A DNA stretch of 64,000 nucleotides from Polaromonas sp. (GTDB lineage Bacteria; Pseudomonadota; Gammaproteobacteria; Burkholderiales; Burkholderiaceae_C): assembly GCA_030655515.1 (NCBI GenBank), contig JAURVI010000046.1:1-64000 (forward strand). Reading direction: 5' to 3'. Shown piece after piece: positions 46,934-56,238 of this stretch (the stretch's first letter is position 1; the number at the start of each line of letters is the position of its first letter). The notes beneath the pieces are model-generated. The model had not been told where the DNA came from. It did not search any database and saw nothing but the letters and a program-made list of their open reading frames with translations. The position numbers and the translations under genes are program-made.

Positions 46934-47374
46934 TCACTGCTTAGCCGAGCCGGCCTTGGACAGCAATATCGCCATCGTGATGCGTGACACGCAGGTCAGC
47001 TCGCCGGCGTCGTTGCTCATGTCTATTTGCCAGACCTGGGTGCTGCGGCCGATGTGTATCGGCCGCGTGATGCCGGTGACCCAGCCGCTGGTTGCGCCCC
47101 GGAGGTGGTTGGCGTTGATGTCCAGCCCGACGGCGCGCTGGCCATCGGGACAACTGTAGACCGCGCCACACGAACCCAGCGTTTCGGCCAGCACCACCGA
47201 GACGCCGCCGTGCAACAGCCCATAAGGCTGGCGGGTGCGTTCGTCCACCGGCACGCGGGCGCGGAGGAAGTCGTCGCCCACTTCGAGGAATTCGATGCCC
47301 AGTTGCGCCACGGCCGTGCCCAAGTGGAGGGCGTTCAGCTCTTCAACGGAGATTGGTTTTTTCCAGATGCGCAT
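46934..47374 (-). CDS. PaaI-family hotdog thioesterase
   Basis: The 146-residue protein has the hotdog fold motif YGLLHGGVSVVLAETLGSCGAV, with the family glycine-rich HGG helix, and EFLEVGDDFLRARVPVDERTRQP before it. It is close to menaquinone-pathway or phenylacetate-type acyl-CoA thioesterases (PaaI/YdiI). It probably hydrolyses an aromatic or short acyl-CoA; the substrate is unknown. The ATG at 47374 (MRIWKKPIS) fits family starts; an upstream frame continues to 47467. Confidence 0.9.
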   Translation of the reverse strand: MRIWKKPISVEELNALHLGTAVAQLGIEFLEVGDDFLRARVPVDERTRQPYGLLHGGVSVVLAETLGSCGAVYSCPDGQRAVGLDINANHLRGATSGWVTGITRPIHIGRSTQVWQIDMSNDAGELTCVSRITMAILLSKAGSAKQ

Positions 47375-47489
47375 GATGCAAGACTGCCTCCAGCAGCCGG
47401 TGACGATGCCGTCACGGTAAGTAAAAACACCCGCCAGTCCTTTATCAACAGGCGCAAGCAGCTCCAAAATAGTAGCATTTGGTTGCGGC

Positions 47490-48791
47490 CTATTGGGTCT
47501 TGCGGTTCAGCAGTGCATACAGCAAGATCGCGCCAAAGGTGGCGGTACCTATGCCGCCCAGCGCGAACTGGCCGAACTTCAGCGTGAAGTCCCCGGTGCC
47601 CAGCACCAGTGTAATGGCCGCGACCAGCAGGTTTTTGTTGTCCGAAAAATTCACCTTGTTGTCGACCCAGATCTTGGCGCCGGCTACGGCAATCAGGCCG
47701 AACACCACGATGCTGACGCCGCCCATCACCGGCAGCGGAATCGCCTGGATCAGCGCGCCGAACTTGGGGCTGAAACCCAGCACCACCGCAATCAGGGCCG
47801 CCACGACGAATACCGCTGTCGAGTAGATTTTGGTCGCGGCCATCACGCCGATGTTTTCCGCGTAGGTCGTGACGCCGGTGCCGCCGGCGCTGCCCGAGAC
47901 GATGGTGGCGACGCCGTCGCCGATGAAGGCGCGTCCCATGTAGGTGTCCAGGTTTTTGCCGGTCATGGCCGTCACCGCCTTGATGTGGCCGAGGTTTTCG
48001 GCGACCAGGATGATCGCGACCGGCGCAATCAGCAGCATGGCGCTGGCGCTGAAGACCGGGGCGGCAAAGCCGGGCAGGCCAACCCAGGCGGCGTTGGCAA
48101 TGCTGGACAGGTCAACCGGCTTGCCCAGGCCCAGGCCGTTGGTCAGCATCGCGTAGATCAGCGTGGCGACAATCAGGCCGACCAGAATCAAGAGGCGCTG
48201 CACCATGCCGCGCGTCATCACGGCGACCAGCGCCACGCTGACGAAGGTCACGACCTGCATCCATGAATCGAAGTTGCTGGCGGCCATGTTCTTGACGGGA
48301 ATGGCGGCGAGGTTCAGGCCGATCACCGCCACCACCGCGCCGGTGACCACTGGCGGCATGAAGCGCTCGATCCAGCCGGTGCCGACCGCCTGCACGATGG
48401 CGCCTATGACCGTGTACAGCACGCCGCAGGCAATGATGCCGCCCAGCGCCACGCCGATGTTGGCATTCGGTCCCTTGCCGGCGTAGGCGGTGGCGGCAAT
48501 CACCACGCCGATGAAGGCAAAGCTGGAGCCGAGGTAGCTGGGCACCTTGCCGCCGGTGATGACAAAAAAGATCAGTGTGCCGATGCCGCTCATCAAAATC
48601 GCAATATTCGGATCAAACCCCATCAGGATCGGCGCCAGCACGGTGGCGCCGAACATCGCAATCACGTGCTGCACCCCCATCACCGCGGTTTGCGGCCAGG
48701 GCAGGCGCTCGTCGGGCCCGATCACGCCGCCCTGCTGCAGCACGGCGCTGCTTTTTTCTGTCCAGCCAAACAAGTCTTGTGAATTACGCAT
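47490..48791 (-). CDS. uraA: Uracil-xanthine permease (NCS2 family, UraA-like)
   Basis: The 433-residue protein has about 12-14 membrane helices with the NCS2 signatures GVQHVIAMFGATVLAPILMGF at the start and GGTGVTTYAENIGVMAATKIYS, the TM10 motif containing the proton-coupling residues. It imports uracil with a proton. The start at 48791 (MRNSQDLFGW) has AAGGAG 8 bases before. It stands alone between the thioesterase and divergent acetoacetyl-CoA synthetase. Confidence 0.92.
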   Translation of the reverse strand: MRNSQDLFGWTEKSSAVLQQGGVIGPDERLPWPQTAVMGVQHVIAMFGATVLAPILMGFDPNIAILMSGIGTLIFFVITGGKVPSYLGSSFAFIGVVIAATAYAGKGPNANIGVALGGIIACGVLYTVIGAIVQAVGTGWIERFMPPVVTGAVVAVIGLNLAAIPVKNMAASNFDSWMQVVTFVSVALVAVMTRGMVQRLLILVGLIVATLIYAMLTNGLGLGKPVDLSSIANAAWVGLPGFAAPVFSASAMLLIAPVAIILVAENLGHIKAVTAMTGKNLDTYMGRAFIGDGVATIVSGSAGGTGVTTYAENIGVMAATKIYSTAVFVVAALIAVVLGFSPKFGALIQAIPLPVMGGVSIVVFGLIAVAGAKIWVDNKVNFSDNKNLLVAAITLVLGTGDFTLKFGQFALGGIGTATFGAILLYALLNRKTQ

Positions 48792-48954
48792 CGCCTCGCT
48801 CCTTGCAAGTGCCGCCATCGTAGAAGCAATAGGCGTGCCGCACAAGGGGTGCTGTCAGGGGTGATGCGACCGGGGTGACAGCGCATCACCGGCGACGGTG
48901 CCATTGGCGAGGAGCGGTTATCTTTCTGGGTTCTCTTTCTGTTATCTTTCAGTC

Positions 48955-51039
48955 ATGAACGCTCCTTACATTCCCCAAATACGCCTTTATCAGAACTGGT
49001 TGCGCGACACGCGCGGCCTGTCGTTCGACGCCTACGATGCCTTGTGGCGCTGGTCGGTGACTGACCTCGACGCTTTCTGGCAAAGCATCTGGGACTATTT
49101 TGAACTGCAGTCGCCGACGCCGCACACGGCCGTGCTTGCGGGCAACACTATGCCCGGCGCGAAGTGGTTTTCCGGCGCGCAGTTCAACTACGCGCGGCAG
49201 GTTTTCCGGCATGTCGACAAGGCCCACGCCGCCGGTTTTCCGGCGCTTGTCAGCCACAATGAAAAAAGCCTGGGCAGCGGCCAGGCGCGCGAGCTGAGCT
49301 GGCCCGAACTGCGCCGGCAGGTTGCGTCACTGGCGCTGCATCTCAAAGCGCAGGGCGTGGTGCCGGGTGACCGCGTGGTCGCCTACCTGCCCAACATTCC
49401 CGAGGCCATGGTGGCCTTTCTGGCGGTGGTCAGCCTGGGCGGCGTGTGGAGTCTTTGCGCGCCCGACATGGGCACCAACGCCGTGCTGGACCGCTTCAGG
49501 CAGATTGAACCCAAGGTGCTGATCGCCTGCGACGGCGTCAGCTACGGCGGGCGTGACTTTGACCGGACCGGCGTGGTGGCCGAGCTGCGCGCCGCATTGC
49601 CCACGTTGCGGCATGTGATCGTTTATGACAACCTGGGCACTATCGACTCAATCGCTGATTGCACCCGATTTGAAAGGGTCACAGCCAGACGCGATGCTGA
49701 AACAGCGGCTTTTGAGCCGGTCTGGCTGCCGTTTGACCATCCGCTGTGGATTGTGTACTCCAGCGGCACCACGGGTCTGCCCAAGCCCATTGTCCACGGC
49801 CACGGCGGCACGGTGGTCGTCGCGCTGGCGCTCCAGGTGCTGCACAACGACATCGGTTGCAGCTACCAGCCCAACAGTTTTGGCGAGCGCTACCACTGGT
49901 ACAGCTCCACCGGCTGGGTCATGTGGAACGCGCAAATGGGCGGCCTGCTCAACGGCACGACCTGCTGCATCTATGACGGCAACCCGGGCGGCGACAAGGA
50001 CAAGCCGGACTGGACGACCTTGTGGCGCTTTGCTGCCGAACTCGGCGTGACATTTTTCGGCGCCGGCGCGGCCTTTTTTGCCAACTGCATGAAGGCCGGC
50101 GTGGACCTGTCGACGTGTGGCGACCTCTCGTCAGTCCGTGCGCTTGGCACCACCGGTTCACCCCTCAGCGAAGAATCGCAGCGCTGGGGCACGGAACAAT
50201 TCCGCAAGCGCCATGCCGTTCGCCCTGAGCCTGTCGAAGGGCCTTTGGGCGTTGCTACGGACAGGCTTCGACAGGCTCAGCCCGAACGGGAGGATATCTG
50301 GTGGTGCAACATCTCGGGCGGCACTGATTTCGCGGGCGCTTTTATTGGCGGCAACCGCGAGTTGCCTTTGGTCCCCGGCGAGATGCAATGCCGCCTGCTC
50401 GGCTGTGCCGTCGAAGCCTGGAACGAGGCGGGCCAGCCGGTCATCGGCGAGGTTGGCGAGCTGGTCTGCACCCAGCCGATTCCCTCGATGCCGCTGTACT
50501 TCTGGGGCGACAGCGGCAACGCGCGTTATATCTCCAGCTACTTTGACATGTACCCGAATGTCTGGCGCCATGGCGACTGGCTGAAAATCACGCCTGCGGG
50601 CGGCTGCATCATTTACGGGCGCTCCGACGCGACCATCAACCGCCACGGCATGCGCATGGGCACCAGCGAACTCTACAGCGCGGTCGAGGCACTGCCTGAA
50701 GTGCTCGACTCGATGGTGGTGGACCTGGAGTACCTGGGCCGCGACAGTTATATGCCGCTGTTTGTCGTGTTGCGAGAGGGCGTGGCGCTGGACGACGCGA
50801 TGAAGGCCAGACTGAACAGCGCTGTCAAGACCGCGCTGTCACCGCGTTTTGTGCCCAACGACATCTTTCAGGTCCCCGAAATCCCACGCACGCTGTCGGG
50901 CAAAAAGCAGGAACTCCCGATCAAAAAACTGCTGCTGGGTCAGGCGATCGAGAAGGTCGTCAACCGCGACGCCATGGCGAATCCGGCCAGCCTGGACTGG
51001 TATGTCCAGTTCGCCGCCACGCGCGCAGCAGGCGCTTAG
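48955..51039 (+). CDS. Acetoacetate-CoA ligase (acetoacetyl-CoA synthetase)
   Basis: The 694-residue ANL-superfamily enzyme has the adenylation motif YSSGTTGLPKPIVHGHGG (near residue 265), GSTGSPLSEES-like TTGSPLSEESQ, and the C-terminal hinge YGRSDATINRHGMRMGTSELY plus the catalytic lysine in SGKKQELPIK. It activates acetoacetate for polymer or ketone-body use. About 24 residues (VRPEPVEG...RQAQPE) come from a REP-like palindrome inserted in frame at 50217-50290. The gene is thus longer than relatives yet uninterrupted. The stop lies in the flanking repeat of a downstream 114-bp element. Confidence 0.92.
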   Translation: MNAPYIPQIRLYQNWLRDTRGLSFDAYDALWRWSVTDLDAFWQSIWDYFELQSPTPHTAVLAGNTMPGAKWFSGAQFNYARQVFRHVDKAHAAGFPALVSHNEKSLGSGQARELSWPELRRQVASLALHLKAQGVVPGDRVVAYLPNIPEAMVAFLAVVSLGGVWSLCAPDMGTNAVLDRFRQIEPKVLIACDGVSYGGRDFDRTGVVAELRAALPTLRHVIVYDNLGTIDSIADCTRFERVTARRDAETAAFEPVWLPFDHPLWIVYSSGTTGLPKPIVHGHGGTVVVALALQVLHNDIGCSYQPNSFGERYHWYSSTGWVMWNAQMGGLLNGTTCCIYDGNPGGDKDKPDWTTLWRFAAELGVTFFGAGAAFFANCMKAGVDLSTCGDLSSVRALGTTGSPLSEESQRWGTEQFRKRHAVRPEPVEGPLGVATDRLRQAQPEREDIWWCNISGGTDFAGAFIGGNRELPLVPGEMQCRLLGCAVEAWNEAGQPVIGEVGELVCTQPIPSMPLYFWGDSGNARYISSYFDMYPNVWRHGDWLKITPAGGCIIYGRSDATINRHGMRMGTSELYSAVEALPEVLDSMVVDLEYLGRDSYMPLFVVLREGVALDDAMKARLNSAVKTALSPRFVPNDIFQVPEIPRTLSGKKQELPIKKLLLGQAIEKVVNRDAMANPASLDWYVQFAATRAAGA
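50217..50290. repeat. REP-like palindrome inserted in frame in the acetoacetyl-CoA synthetase gene
   Basis: CCGTTCGCCCTGAGCCTGTC and its imperfect inverse ending GGCTCAGCCCGAACGG flank a short loop. The core resembles that of the 114-bp elements but lacks their ends. Its length keeps the reading frame. Confidence 0.8.
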
Positions 51040-51042
51040 CCG

Positions 51043-51156
51043 CAATACTGTTCGCTTAACCGTTCGGGCTGAGCTTGTCGAAGCCTGTTTGCACTGTGAC
51101 GACCCTTCGACAGGCTCAGGGCGAACGGGGTTGCAGCGCTTCAATGAACAGCATTG
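51043..51156 (+). mobile_element. 114-bp MITE-like element, copy B
   Basis: Ends CAATACTGTTC and GAACAGCATTG, flanked by the direct repeat CGCTTAGCCG (51033-51042 and 51157-51166), with the REP-like core in the middle. The left direct repeat contains the stop codon of the acetoacetyl-CoA synthetase gene, and the right one contains the stop codon of the convergent EamA gene, so the element fits exactly between the two. Confidence 0.85.
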
Positions 51157-51159
51157 CGC

Positions 51160-52059
51160 TTAGCCGGCGGCCGGTTTGCGGTTGACCAGCACGATGCCCG
51201 CCGTCACCAGGACCAGCGCTGCCACCAGGCTGGGCGTGACGGCTTCTTTCAGCCACAGCGCGCCAAATAGCAGCGCAAACAGCGGCGTCAGAAACACAAA
51301 CGCCGAAAGCCGGGTGGCCGGGTAGCGGCCCAGCATCCACATCCAGGCCAGGTAGCTGGCGAACGCACCCACCACCGTCTGCAGCAGCAGCGAGGTCAGG
51401 GCAAAAGGACTGAAGGCCCAGACCCACGGCTCGCCCAACGCCAATGACCAGGCCGGCAATGCCAGCGCGCCCACCGTCACCTGGTAAAAAAGCAGTTTTT
51501 CTGCGGACACCCGGGTCAGCGAGGACGCGCGGATCACCACCGTGGTCAGTCCCCAGAACATGCCGGCGGCCAGGGCCAGCCCATCACCGGGCCAGGTGGC
51601 GGCGCTGCCGGCGCTGAAACCTTCGCGCAAGGCAAAGACCACGGCGGCAAACGCACAGGCCAGGCCCGCCCATTGCGCGGGGCGCAGTTTTTCGGATTTC
51701 ACCCACACGGGCAGCAGCGCCGCCACCCAGAACGGCGAGGTATAGAGAAACACCGTCAATCGGGAGGCGCTGGTGTACTGCAGGCCAAGGTAGAGACAGA
51801 CAAACTCGGCGGCAAACAGGGTGCCGGCCAGCAGGCCGGCCGGGAGCGAGCCGTCCGCCGCAAACAGCCGGATGCCGCGCCAGGCGCACCACAGCCACAA
51901 AAGCAGCGTCGCGCCGGCAAAACGGATGGAAGCCTGAAACACCGGGGCAAGCTCCGCCAGCGTGGCTTTGACCAGCACCTGCTGGAAGCCCCAGAACAGG
52001 CAGCAGGCCAGCAGCAGGGAAATGGACAGGGTGTCCAGATGGGTTTTGCGTGAGGTCAT
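51160..52059 (-). CDS. EamA/DMT-family transporter
   Basis: The 299-residue protein has ten predicted membrane helices in two EamA repeats (LLLACCLFWGFQQVLVKATLAELAPVFQASIRFAG and the second repeat from PGDGLALAAGMFWGLTTVVIRA). Such proteins export amino acids, nucleotides or drugs. Its stop codon lies in the direct repeat flanking the 114-bp element. The ATG at 52059 (MTSRKTHLD) was preferred over one at 52092. Confidence 0.88.
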   Translation of the reverse strand: MTSRKTHLDTLSISLLLACCLFWGFQQVLVKATLAELAPVFQASIRFAGATLLLWLWCAWRGIRLFAADGSLPAGLLAGTLFAAEFVCLYLGLQYTSASRLTVFLYTSPFWVAALLPVWVKSEKLRPAQWAGLACAFAAVVFALREGFSAGSAATWPGDGLALAAGMFWGLTTVVIRASSLTRVSAEKLLFYQVTVGALALPAWSLALGEPWVWAFSPFALTSLLLQTVVGAFASYLAWMWMLGRYPATRLSAFVFLTPLFALLFGALWLKEAVTPSLVAALVLVTAGIVLVNRKPAAG

Positions 52060-52134
52060 GCGCTCATTGTGGCTCAGGCGTGGCTCCGCCATCGCCGCGT
52101 CGTGCTGCGTCCAGACGGTCGGCGACAGGGCCGG

Positions 52135-52653
52135 CTACAGAGGATGCTCGGTGTAGAACTTGCCGCCATGAAACAGCAGCGGCGCGGCGCCGGCCCGGTG
52201 TGTGCAACGCTCCACCTCGCCGACAAAAATAACGTGGTCGCCTTCTTCGTAGCGGCTGCGGTTAAAACATTCAAAAGTGGCCGCCGCACCCGTCAGCAGC
52301 GGTGAGCCGCTGACGCCTTCGCGCCAGGCGACGCCGGCCCAGCGGCCCTCGCGTTTGCCGGAGAAACGCTCGGCCAGCGCTTTCTGGTCAGCGGCCAAAA
52401 TGTTGATGGCGTAGTGCGAACCGGTGCGCAACGTGGGCATGGAGCCCGCCGCCTGCGCCAGACTCCAGAGCACCAGCGGCGGCGCCAGCGAGACCGAGTT
52501 GAAGGAGTTGGCGGTCAGCCCGACCAGATCGCCGGTTGCCGTGCGCGCGGTGACAATCGTCACCCCGGTGGCAAACATGCTCAGCGCGGCGCGGAACTCG
52601 CGCAGTGAAAAACTCGGGCTGCTGGCTTGGCGTAAGGGAACGGGCGGCGACAT
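52135..52653 (-). CDS. Flavin reductase family protein
   Basis: The 172-residue protein has the FMN-binding split-barrel fold: FRAALSMFATGVTIVTAR at the start, GLTANSFNSVSLAPPLVLWSL, and GDHVIFVGEVE near the end. These enzymes use NAD(P)H to reduce FMN or FAD for a partner monooxygenase; no monooxygenase is adjacent. It is divergent from the M14 peptidase gene across a very GC-rich gap with hairpin potential. Confidence 0.9.
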   Translation of the reverse strand: MSPPVPLRQASSPSFSLREFRAALSMFATGVTIVTARTATGDLVGLTANSFNSVSLAPPLVLWSLAQAAGSMPTLRTGSHYAINILAADQKALAERFSGKREGRWAGVAWREGVSGSPLLTGAAATFECFNRSRYEEGDHVIFVGEVERCTHRAGAAPLLFHGGKFYTEHPL

Positions 52654-52751
52654 GGGCGTAATTTACCTGAAGCGGCCGGGGCCGGCCGGGCTCGGGGTAT
52701 GCCGCGGCCCCGGTTTCAAGGCCCCGGCCGCCCGGCGCGTAAAATCGGCCC

Positions 52752-53612
52752 ATGCGCAGTTGTTGTTTCGCCATCGCACTTGCTACTGTTTGCATAGCTG
52801 CTCACGCCCAAACGGGCGGGCCATGCGGTGATTTTTCTCGAAGGCTTCCGAACCTCAAGCGCAGCCTGTGCGAGGCGGCCCGGCTGGAAGCCTCTTCCGC
52901 CCGTTCGGTCAAGGGCCAGACGATCTGGATGCGTGACGTCAAGCCGGAAGATGTCCGGCAACGCGTCCTCGTGCTGGGCGCCATTCATGGCGACGAGCTG
53001 TCGTCGGCTTCGGTGGCGCTGCACTGGATCGGGCTGGCCGAGCAAACGGCTGCGCCGTGGTCGCAAGCCATCCACTGGCGCTTTATTCCCGCGCTCAATC
53101 CCGACGGCCTGCTGGCCGCGCCGCCGCGCCGCGTCAACGCCAACGGGGTTGACTTGAACCGCAACTTTCCAACCCCCCACTGGGTGCGTGATGCCAAGGC
53201 CTACTGGGAAAAACGCACCGGCAAGGACCCGCGCCGCTGGCCCGGCCCGAGGCCGCTGTCGGAGCCGGAGTCGGCGTTTTTGCACAGCGAAATTCAGCGC
53301 TTCAAACCGAACCTGATCGTCAGCATCCATGCCCCTTATGGCGTGCTCGACTTTGACGGCCCGTCGGTGCCGCCTTCCAGACTCGGACGCCTGTACCTCG
53401 ACCAGGTCGGTATTTTCCCGGGCTCACTCGGCAACTATGGCGGCGTCCACAAAGGCGTGCCGGTGGTCACCATCGAGCTGCCCAATGCGACGCGCACGCC
53501 GCTGAACGCCGAGATGCGCCAGATGTGGCTGGACCTGCTGCGCTGGATGAGCGAGCGGATCGGCCCCGCAGGGCCGTCCCAGGCAAGCATGGTTCCCGTG
53601 CGTCGTGAGTGA
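52752..53612 (+). CDS. M14-family zinc carboxypeptidase-like protein (exported)
   Basis: The 286-residue protein has a signal peptide (CCFAIALATVCIAAHA) and M14 metal-binding motifs: HGDE (ligands His and Glu, LGAIHGDELSSAS), ALNPDG, NGVDLNRNFPT and the third zinc ligand in VSIHAPYG. The catalytic glutamate is likely the E of VVTIELPN. It resembles MpaA-like murein peptide amidases, so cell-wall peptide cleavage in the periplasm is plausible. Confidence 0.85.
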   Translation: MRSCCFAIALATVCIAAHAQTGGPCGDFSRRLPNLKRSLCEAARLEASSARSVKGQTIWMRDVKPEDVRQRVLVLGAIHGDELSSASVALHWIGLAEQTAAPWSQAIHWRFIPALNPDGLLAAPPRRVNANGVDLNRNFPTPHWVRDAKAYWEKRTGKDPRRWPGPRPLSEPESAFLHSEIQRFKPNLIVSIHAPYGVLDFDGPSVPPSRLGRLYLDQVGIFPGSLGNYGGVHKGVPVVTIELPNATRTPLNAEMRQMWLDLLRWMSERIGPAGPSQASMVPVRRE

Positions 53613-53657
53613 AAAGGGCAGCGCAACGCCGCAGGCGCGCGAAGCGACAAGCGTGGG

Positions 53658-54506
53658 TCAAAGCGTGATGCAAAGGTCGGGGCGGAATGCGGCCTGTTCG
53701 CCTTTGTGGGCATGGCCCAGCGGATTGGCCACGACGCGGCAGCCGCGCGCCACATAGTCCGTGGCGCAGTGCAAGTGGCCGTGCAGCCAGAGCTGTGCCT
53801 GCGGCAGCAAGTCATCCAGCGCATTGCAAAAACCGGCTGTGCCGGGCATCAGGCCGTAGCGCGGGTCGGCGCTGCGCAGGCTGGGCGCGAAGTGCGTGAC
53901 CACGACGGTCGGGCCGTCAAACCTTGCAGCCAATGCGTGCCGCAGCCACGCCTGGCTTTTGAGACCCTCTTCGCGCACCGCATCGGCCAGCATGGGCACA
54001 CCGCGCCTGAGTGCGTGATTTTTCTTCAGGTAAAAGTTGGCGGCCCTGAACGCCTTTTCGCGCGCCTTGAGTTGGCTTGTCGGCGTGACCTCGCCCGCCA
54101 GCGCCTGTTCGGCCGTCAACGCATCGAAGTCCGTCCACAGCGTGCAACCCACAAAACGCACACCCTGTAGCAGCACACTTTCGCTTTCCAGCCAGACCAT
54201 GCCGAGCCGTTGGCAAGTCTGGCGCAAGCGGGCGTGGGTCTCGTCAAAATCGAGTCCGTCGTACTCATGGTTGCCGGGCAGAAAAAATACCGGCGTGGGC
54301 CAGCCCGCACCGCCTTGCGAAACCGGCAAAGGCGAAAAGCGCGTTAGCCCGAAGTCGCCGTCATCGAGGACGCCGGTCAGCAAGGAACCCAGTTGGTAGG
54401 AGCCGATGTCGCCGGCCAGCACCAGCAGGTCGGCGCCGGGTATCGGCTGGGTCATGAAGTGCGGGTTGGACTCAAGGTGCAGGTCGGACAGGAGCTGGAT
54501 ATTCAC
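53658..54506 (-). CDS. Calcineurin-like metallophosphoesterase
   Basis: The 282-residue protein begins with the two-metal motif LLSDLHLESNP, LVLAGDIG (the GDxxD-type part), FLPGNHEYDG, TVVVTHFAP and LHGHLH, the five blocks of the calcineurin-like fold. The substrate is unknown. The start is GTG at 54506, required to include the first motif (NIQLLSDLH); a weak ribosome site lies upstream. It converges with the M14 gene, with a partial GC-rich repeat (53620-53656) between. Confidence 0.86.
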   Translation of the reverse strand: MNIQLLSDLHLESNPHFMTQPIPGADLLVLAGDIGSYQLGSLLTGVLDDGDFGLTRFSPLPVSQGGAGWPTPVFFLPGNHEYDGLDFDETHARLRQTCQRLGMVWLESESVLLQGVRFVGCTLWTDFDALTAEQALAGEVTPTSQLKAREKAFRAANFYLKKNHALRRGVPMLADAVREEGLKSQAWLRHALAARFDGPTVVVTHFAPSLRSADPRYGLMPGTAGFCNALDDLLPQAQLWLHGHLHCATDYVARGCRVVANPLGHAHKGEQAAFRPDLCITL

Positions 54507-54574
54507 CCGCTGATTGTGCGGCAAGCCGGCCTGCGGGCATCGCGCCGCGGTCAATGGCCTGGGGTCGTCGGCGC

Positions 54575-55531
54575 CTACGGCGCAAACGCCTTGTCGGCGG
54601 CGCGCACGACGGCCTGGCGCAGCCACATGTGGGCGCTGCTTTGCTGTGAACGCCGGTGCCACACCGCGTCTACATGCACCGGCGACACGGCAAACGGCAA
54701 GGGGCGCAGCACCAACTGTTCGGCGATGCCGGTCACCCGCACAAAATGGCGTGGCAGCACCGTCAGCAGGTTGGAATTGGCCACGACGCGCCCGGCGGTG
54801 AAAAACTGGTTGACGGTCAGCACCACCTGCCGTTTGCGGCCTAGCACGGCCAGCGATTCGTCGATAAATCCATGCGGCCGGCCCGAAAAGCTCACCAGCA
54901 TGTGGCGCGCCGCGCAAAACCGGTTGAGCGTGAAAGGGCCCTTGGCCAGCGGGTGCCCTTTGCGCATCACGCACACATATTCACCGTCATAGAGCCGCTG
55001 GTGGAAAAACGGCATGGGCTCACCGAGTTGGGTGTGCGTGGTCAGGTCGGCCAGCATCGAAGGGAAGTACCCCGCCGCCAGATCGCAGGCTTCGTCGTCG
55101 AGCAGGCGCCTGGGGTCGCGCGTGGTGAGCGGCACCACCCGCATGGTCACGCCGGGCGCTTCGTGTTCCAGGATTTCAATCAGACCCGGCATCAGTTCGG
55201 CGGCCGTGGCATCGGCCATCGCCAGCACGAAGGCAGAGGTGGCCTGGCCGGGCACAAACTCGCTCGGGATCAGCGACTCCTCCAACAGTTGCAGGGCTTC
55301 GCGCACGGCGGGCCAGATGGCGCGCGCGCGGGGCGTGGGGGCCATGGCCTGGCCGCTGCGCTGCACCAGCGCATCGCCCAAGGTCTCGCGCAGGCGGCGC
55401 AGCGCGTTGCTGACGGCAGGCTGGGTCAGCGAGAGGTTGCGCGCCGCCCGCGTCAGGCTGCGTTCGGCCATGACCTCGTCGAAAACCCGAAGCAGGTTCA
55501 GGTCCAGGGTGCGGAAATTGGGTGGGTTCAA
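54575..55531 (-). CDS. LysR-family transcriptional regulator
   Basis: The 318-residue protein has the N-terminal winged helix (LDLNLLRVFDEVMAERSLTRAARNLSLTQPAVSNALRRLRETLGDAL, about 7-55) and a C-terminal co-inducer domain of the periplasmic-binding fold. The N-terminus NLRVFDxVMxExSLTRAA is of the NodD/PcpR-like group often tuned to aromatic compounds. It is divergent from a small membrane gene with 146 bases between, which may contain its operator (an AT-rich stretch near 55556-55600). Confidence 0.92.
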   Translation of the reverse strand: MNPPNFRTLDLNLLRVFDEVMAERSLTRAARNLSLTQPAVSNALRRLRETLGDALVQRSGQAMAPTPRARAIWPAVREALQLLEESLIPSEFVPGQATSAFVLAMADATAAELMPGLIEILEHEAPGVTMRVVPLTTRDPRRLLDDEACDLAAGYFPSMLADLTTHTQLGEPMPFFHQRLYDGEYVCVMRKGHPLAKGPFTLNRFCAARHMLVSFSGRPHGFIDESLAVLGRKRQVVLTVNQFFTAGRVVANSNLLTVLPRHFVRVTGIAEQLVLRPLPFAVSPVHVDAVWHRRSQQSSAHMWLRQAVVRAADKAFAP

Positions 55532-55677
55532 GAGGGGCTTTCTGTGCCGGGTGCTTTAATTATCACCACTGTGAATAACCAACATCATAAAGATAAACTG
55601 GAATAGCATCGGTAATAACCCTAGTATCTCGGTGTGCCCAAGCCAATACCGGTGGTGGCACTCACAGGGGAACCATC

Positions 55678-56100
55678 ATGACCAGCTTTGTCAATATCAA
55701 ACATTCCATGCAGCATCCGGGCGTTGCCCGCGTTGAATCGGCGATTGATGCCGCCCGGCAGTTGCGCCGGGGATTTTCCGGCACGCGCGGTCTGGCCGCG
55801 CTGCTGCTTTCTGCCATCGCGGCGGCCGTCATGGTCGTTGCTTACCAGGTGATGGACAGCGTCGCTGAAGGCCATCTGCTGGTCATGTGGATTGGCCTCT
55901 GGGCTGTCGCATTCGCCGCGCTGGCGCTGTTCGCCGGAACCGCCCGCAACCTGGCGGCGCGTGTGCTGGCCGGGCTGGACGCCTGGGCGGACAGCATCGC
56001 GCAGGGTCGTGCCGACATGCGCATGTGGGAAGCGGCCAGAACCGACCCGCGCGTGATGGCCGACCTGCGCGTGGCCATCTCGCGCAAAGAATGGATGTGA
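55678..56100 (+). CDS. Hypothetical small membrane protein, 140 residues
   Basis: The protein has two membrane helices (LAALLLSAIAAAVMVVAYQVM, LLVMWIGLWAVAFAALALFAG) followed by an amphipathic C-terminal part with the amine-rich MRMWEAARTDPRVMADL. Similar short proteins are common in Burkholderiales but have no known job. AGGGGAA lies 7-10 bases before the ATG, and a strong terminator follows. Confidence 0.8.
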   Translation: MTSFVNIKHSMQHPGVARVESAIDAARQLRRGFSGTRGLAALLLSAIAAAVMVVAYQVMDSVAEGHLLVMWIGLWAVAFAALALFAGTARNLAARVLAGLDAWADSIAQGRADMRMWEAARTDPRVMADLRVAISRKEWM

Positions 56101-56145
56101 CTGAAGCCGCACCCGCGGCACGGGCCGCCGCTTTTGTGCCGCCAC

Positions 56146-56175
56146 AAAAAAGCCACCTTCCCGGGTGGCTTTTTT
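56146..56175. terminator. Bidirectional rho-independent terminator
   Basis: AAAAAAGCCACC pairs with GGTGGCTTTTTT around a 6-base loop (TTCCCG). The A-run and T-run on the two sides let it stop both the hypothetical membrane gene and pckG. Confidence 0.92.
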
Positions 56176-56238
56176 GCGTCCGGCCAGCGCGCCGCAGGCG
56201 TTGAAGTGTGCCGCGCAGATCGTGCGCCTCACCTCGAT

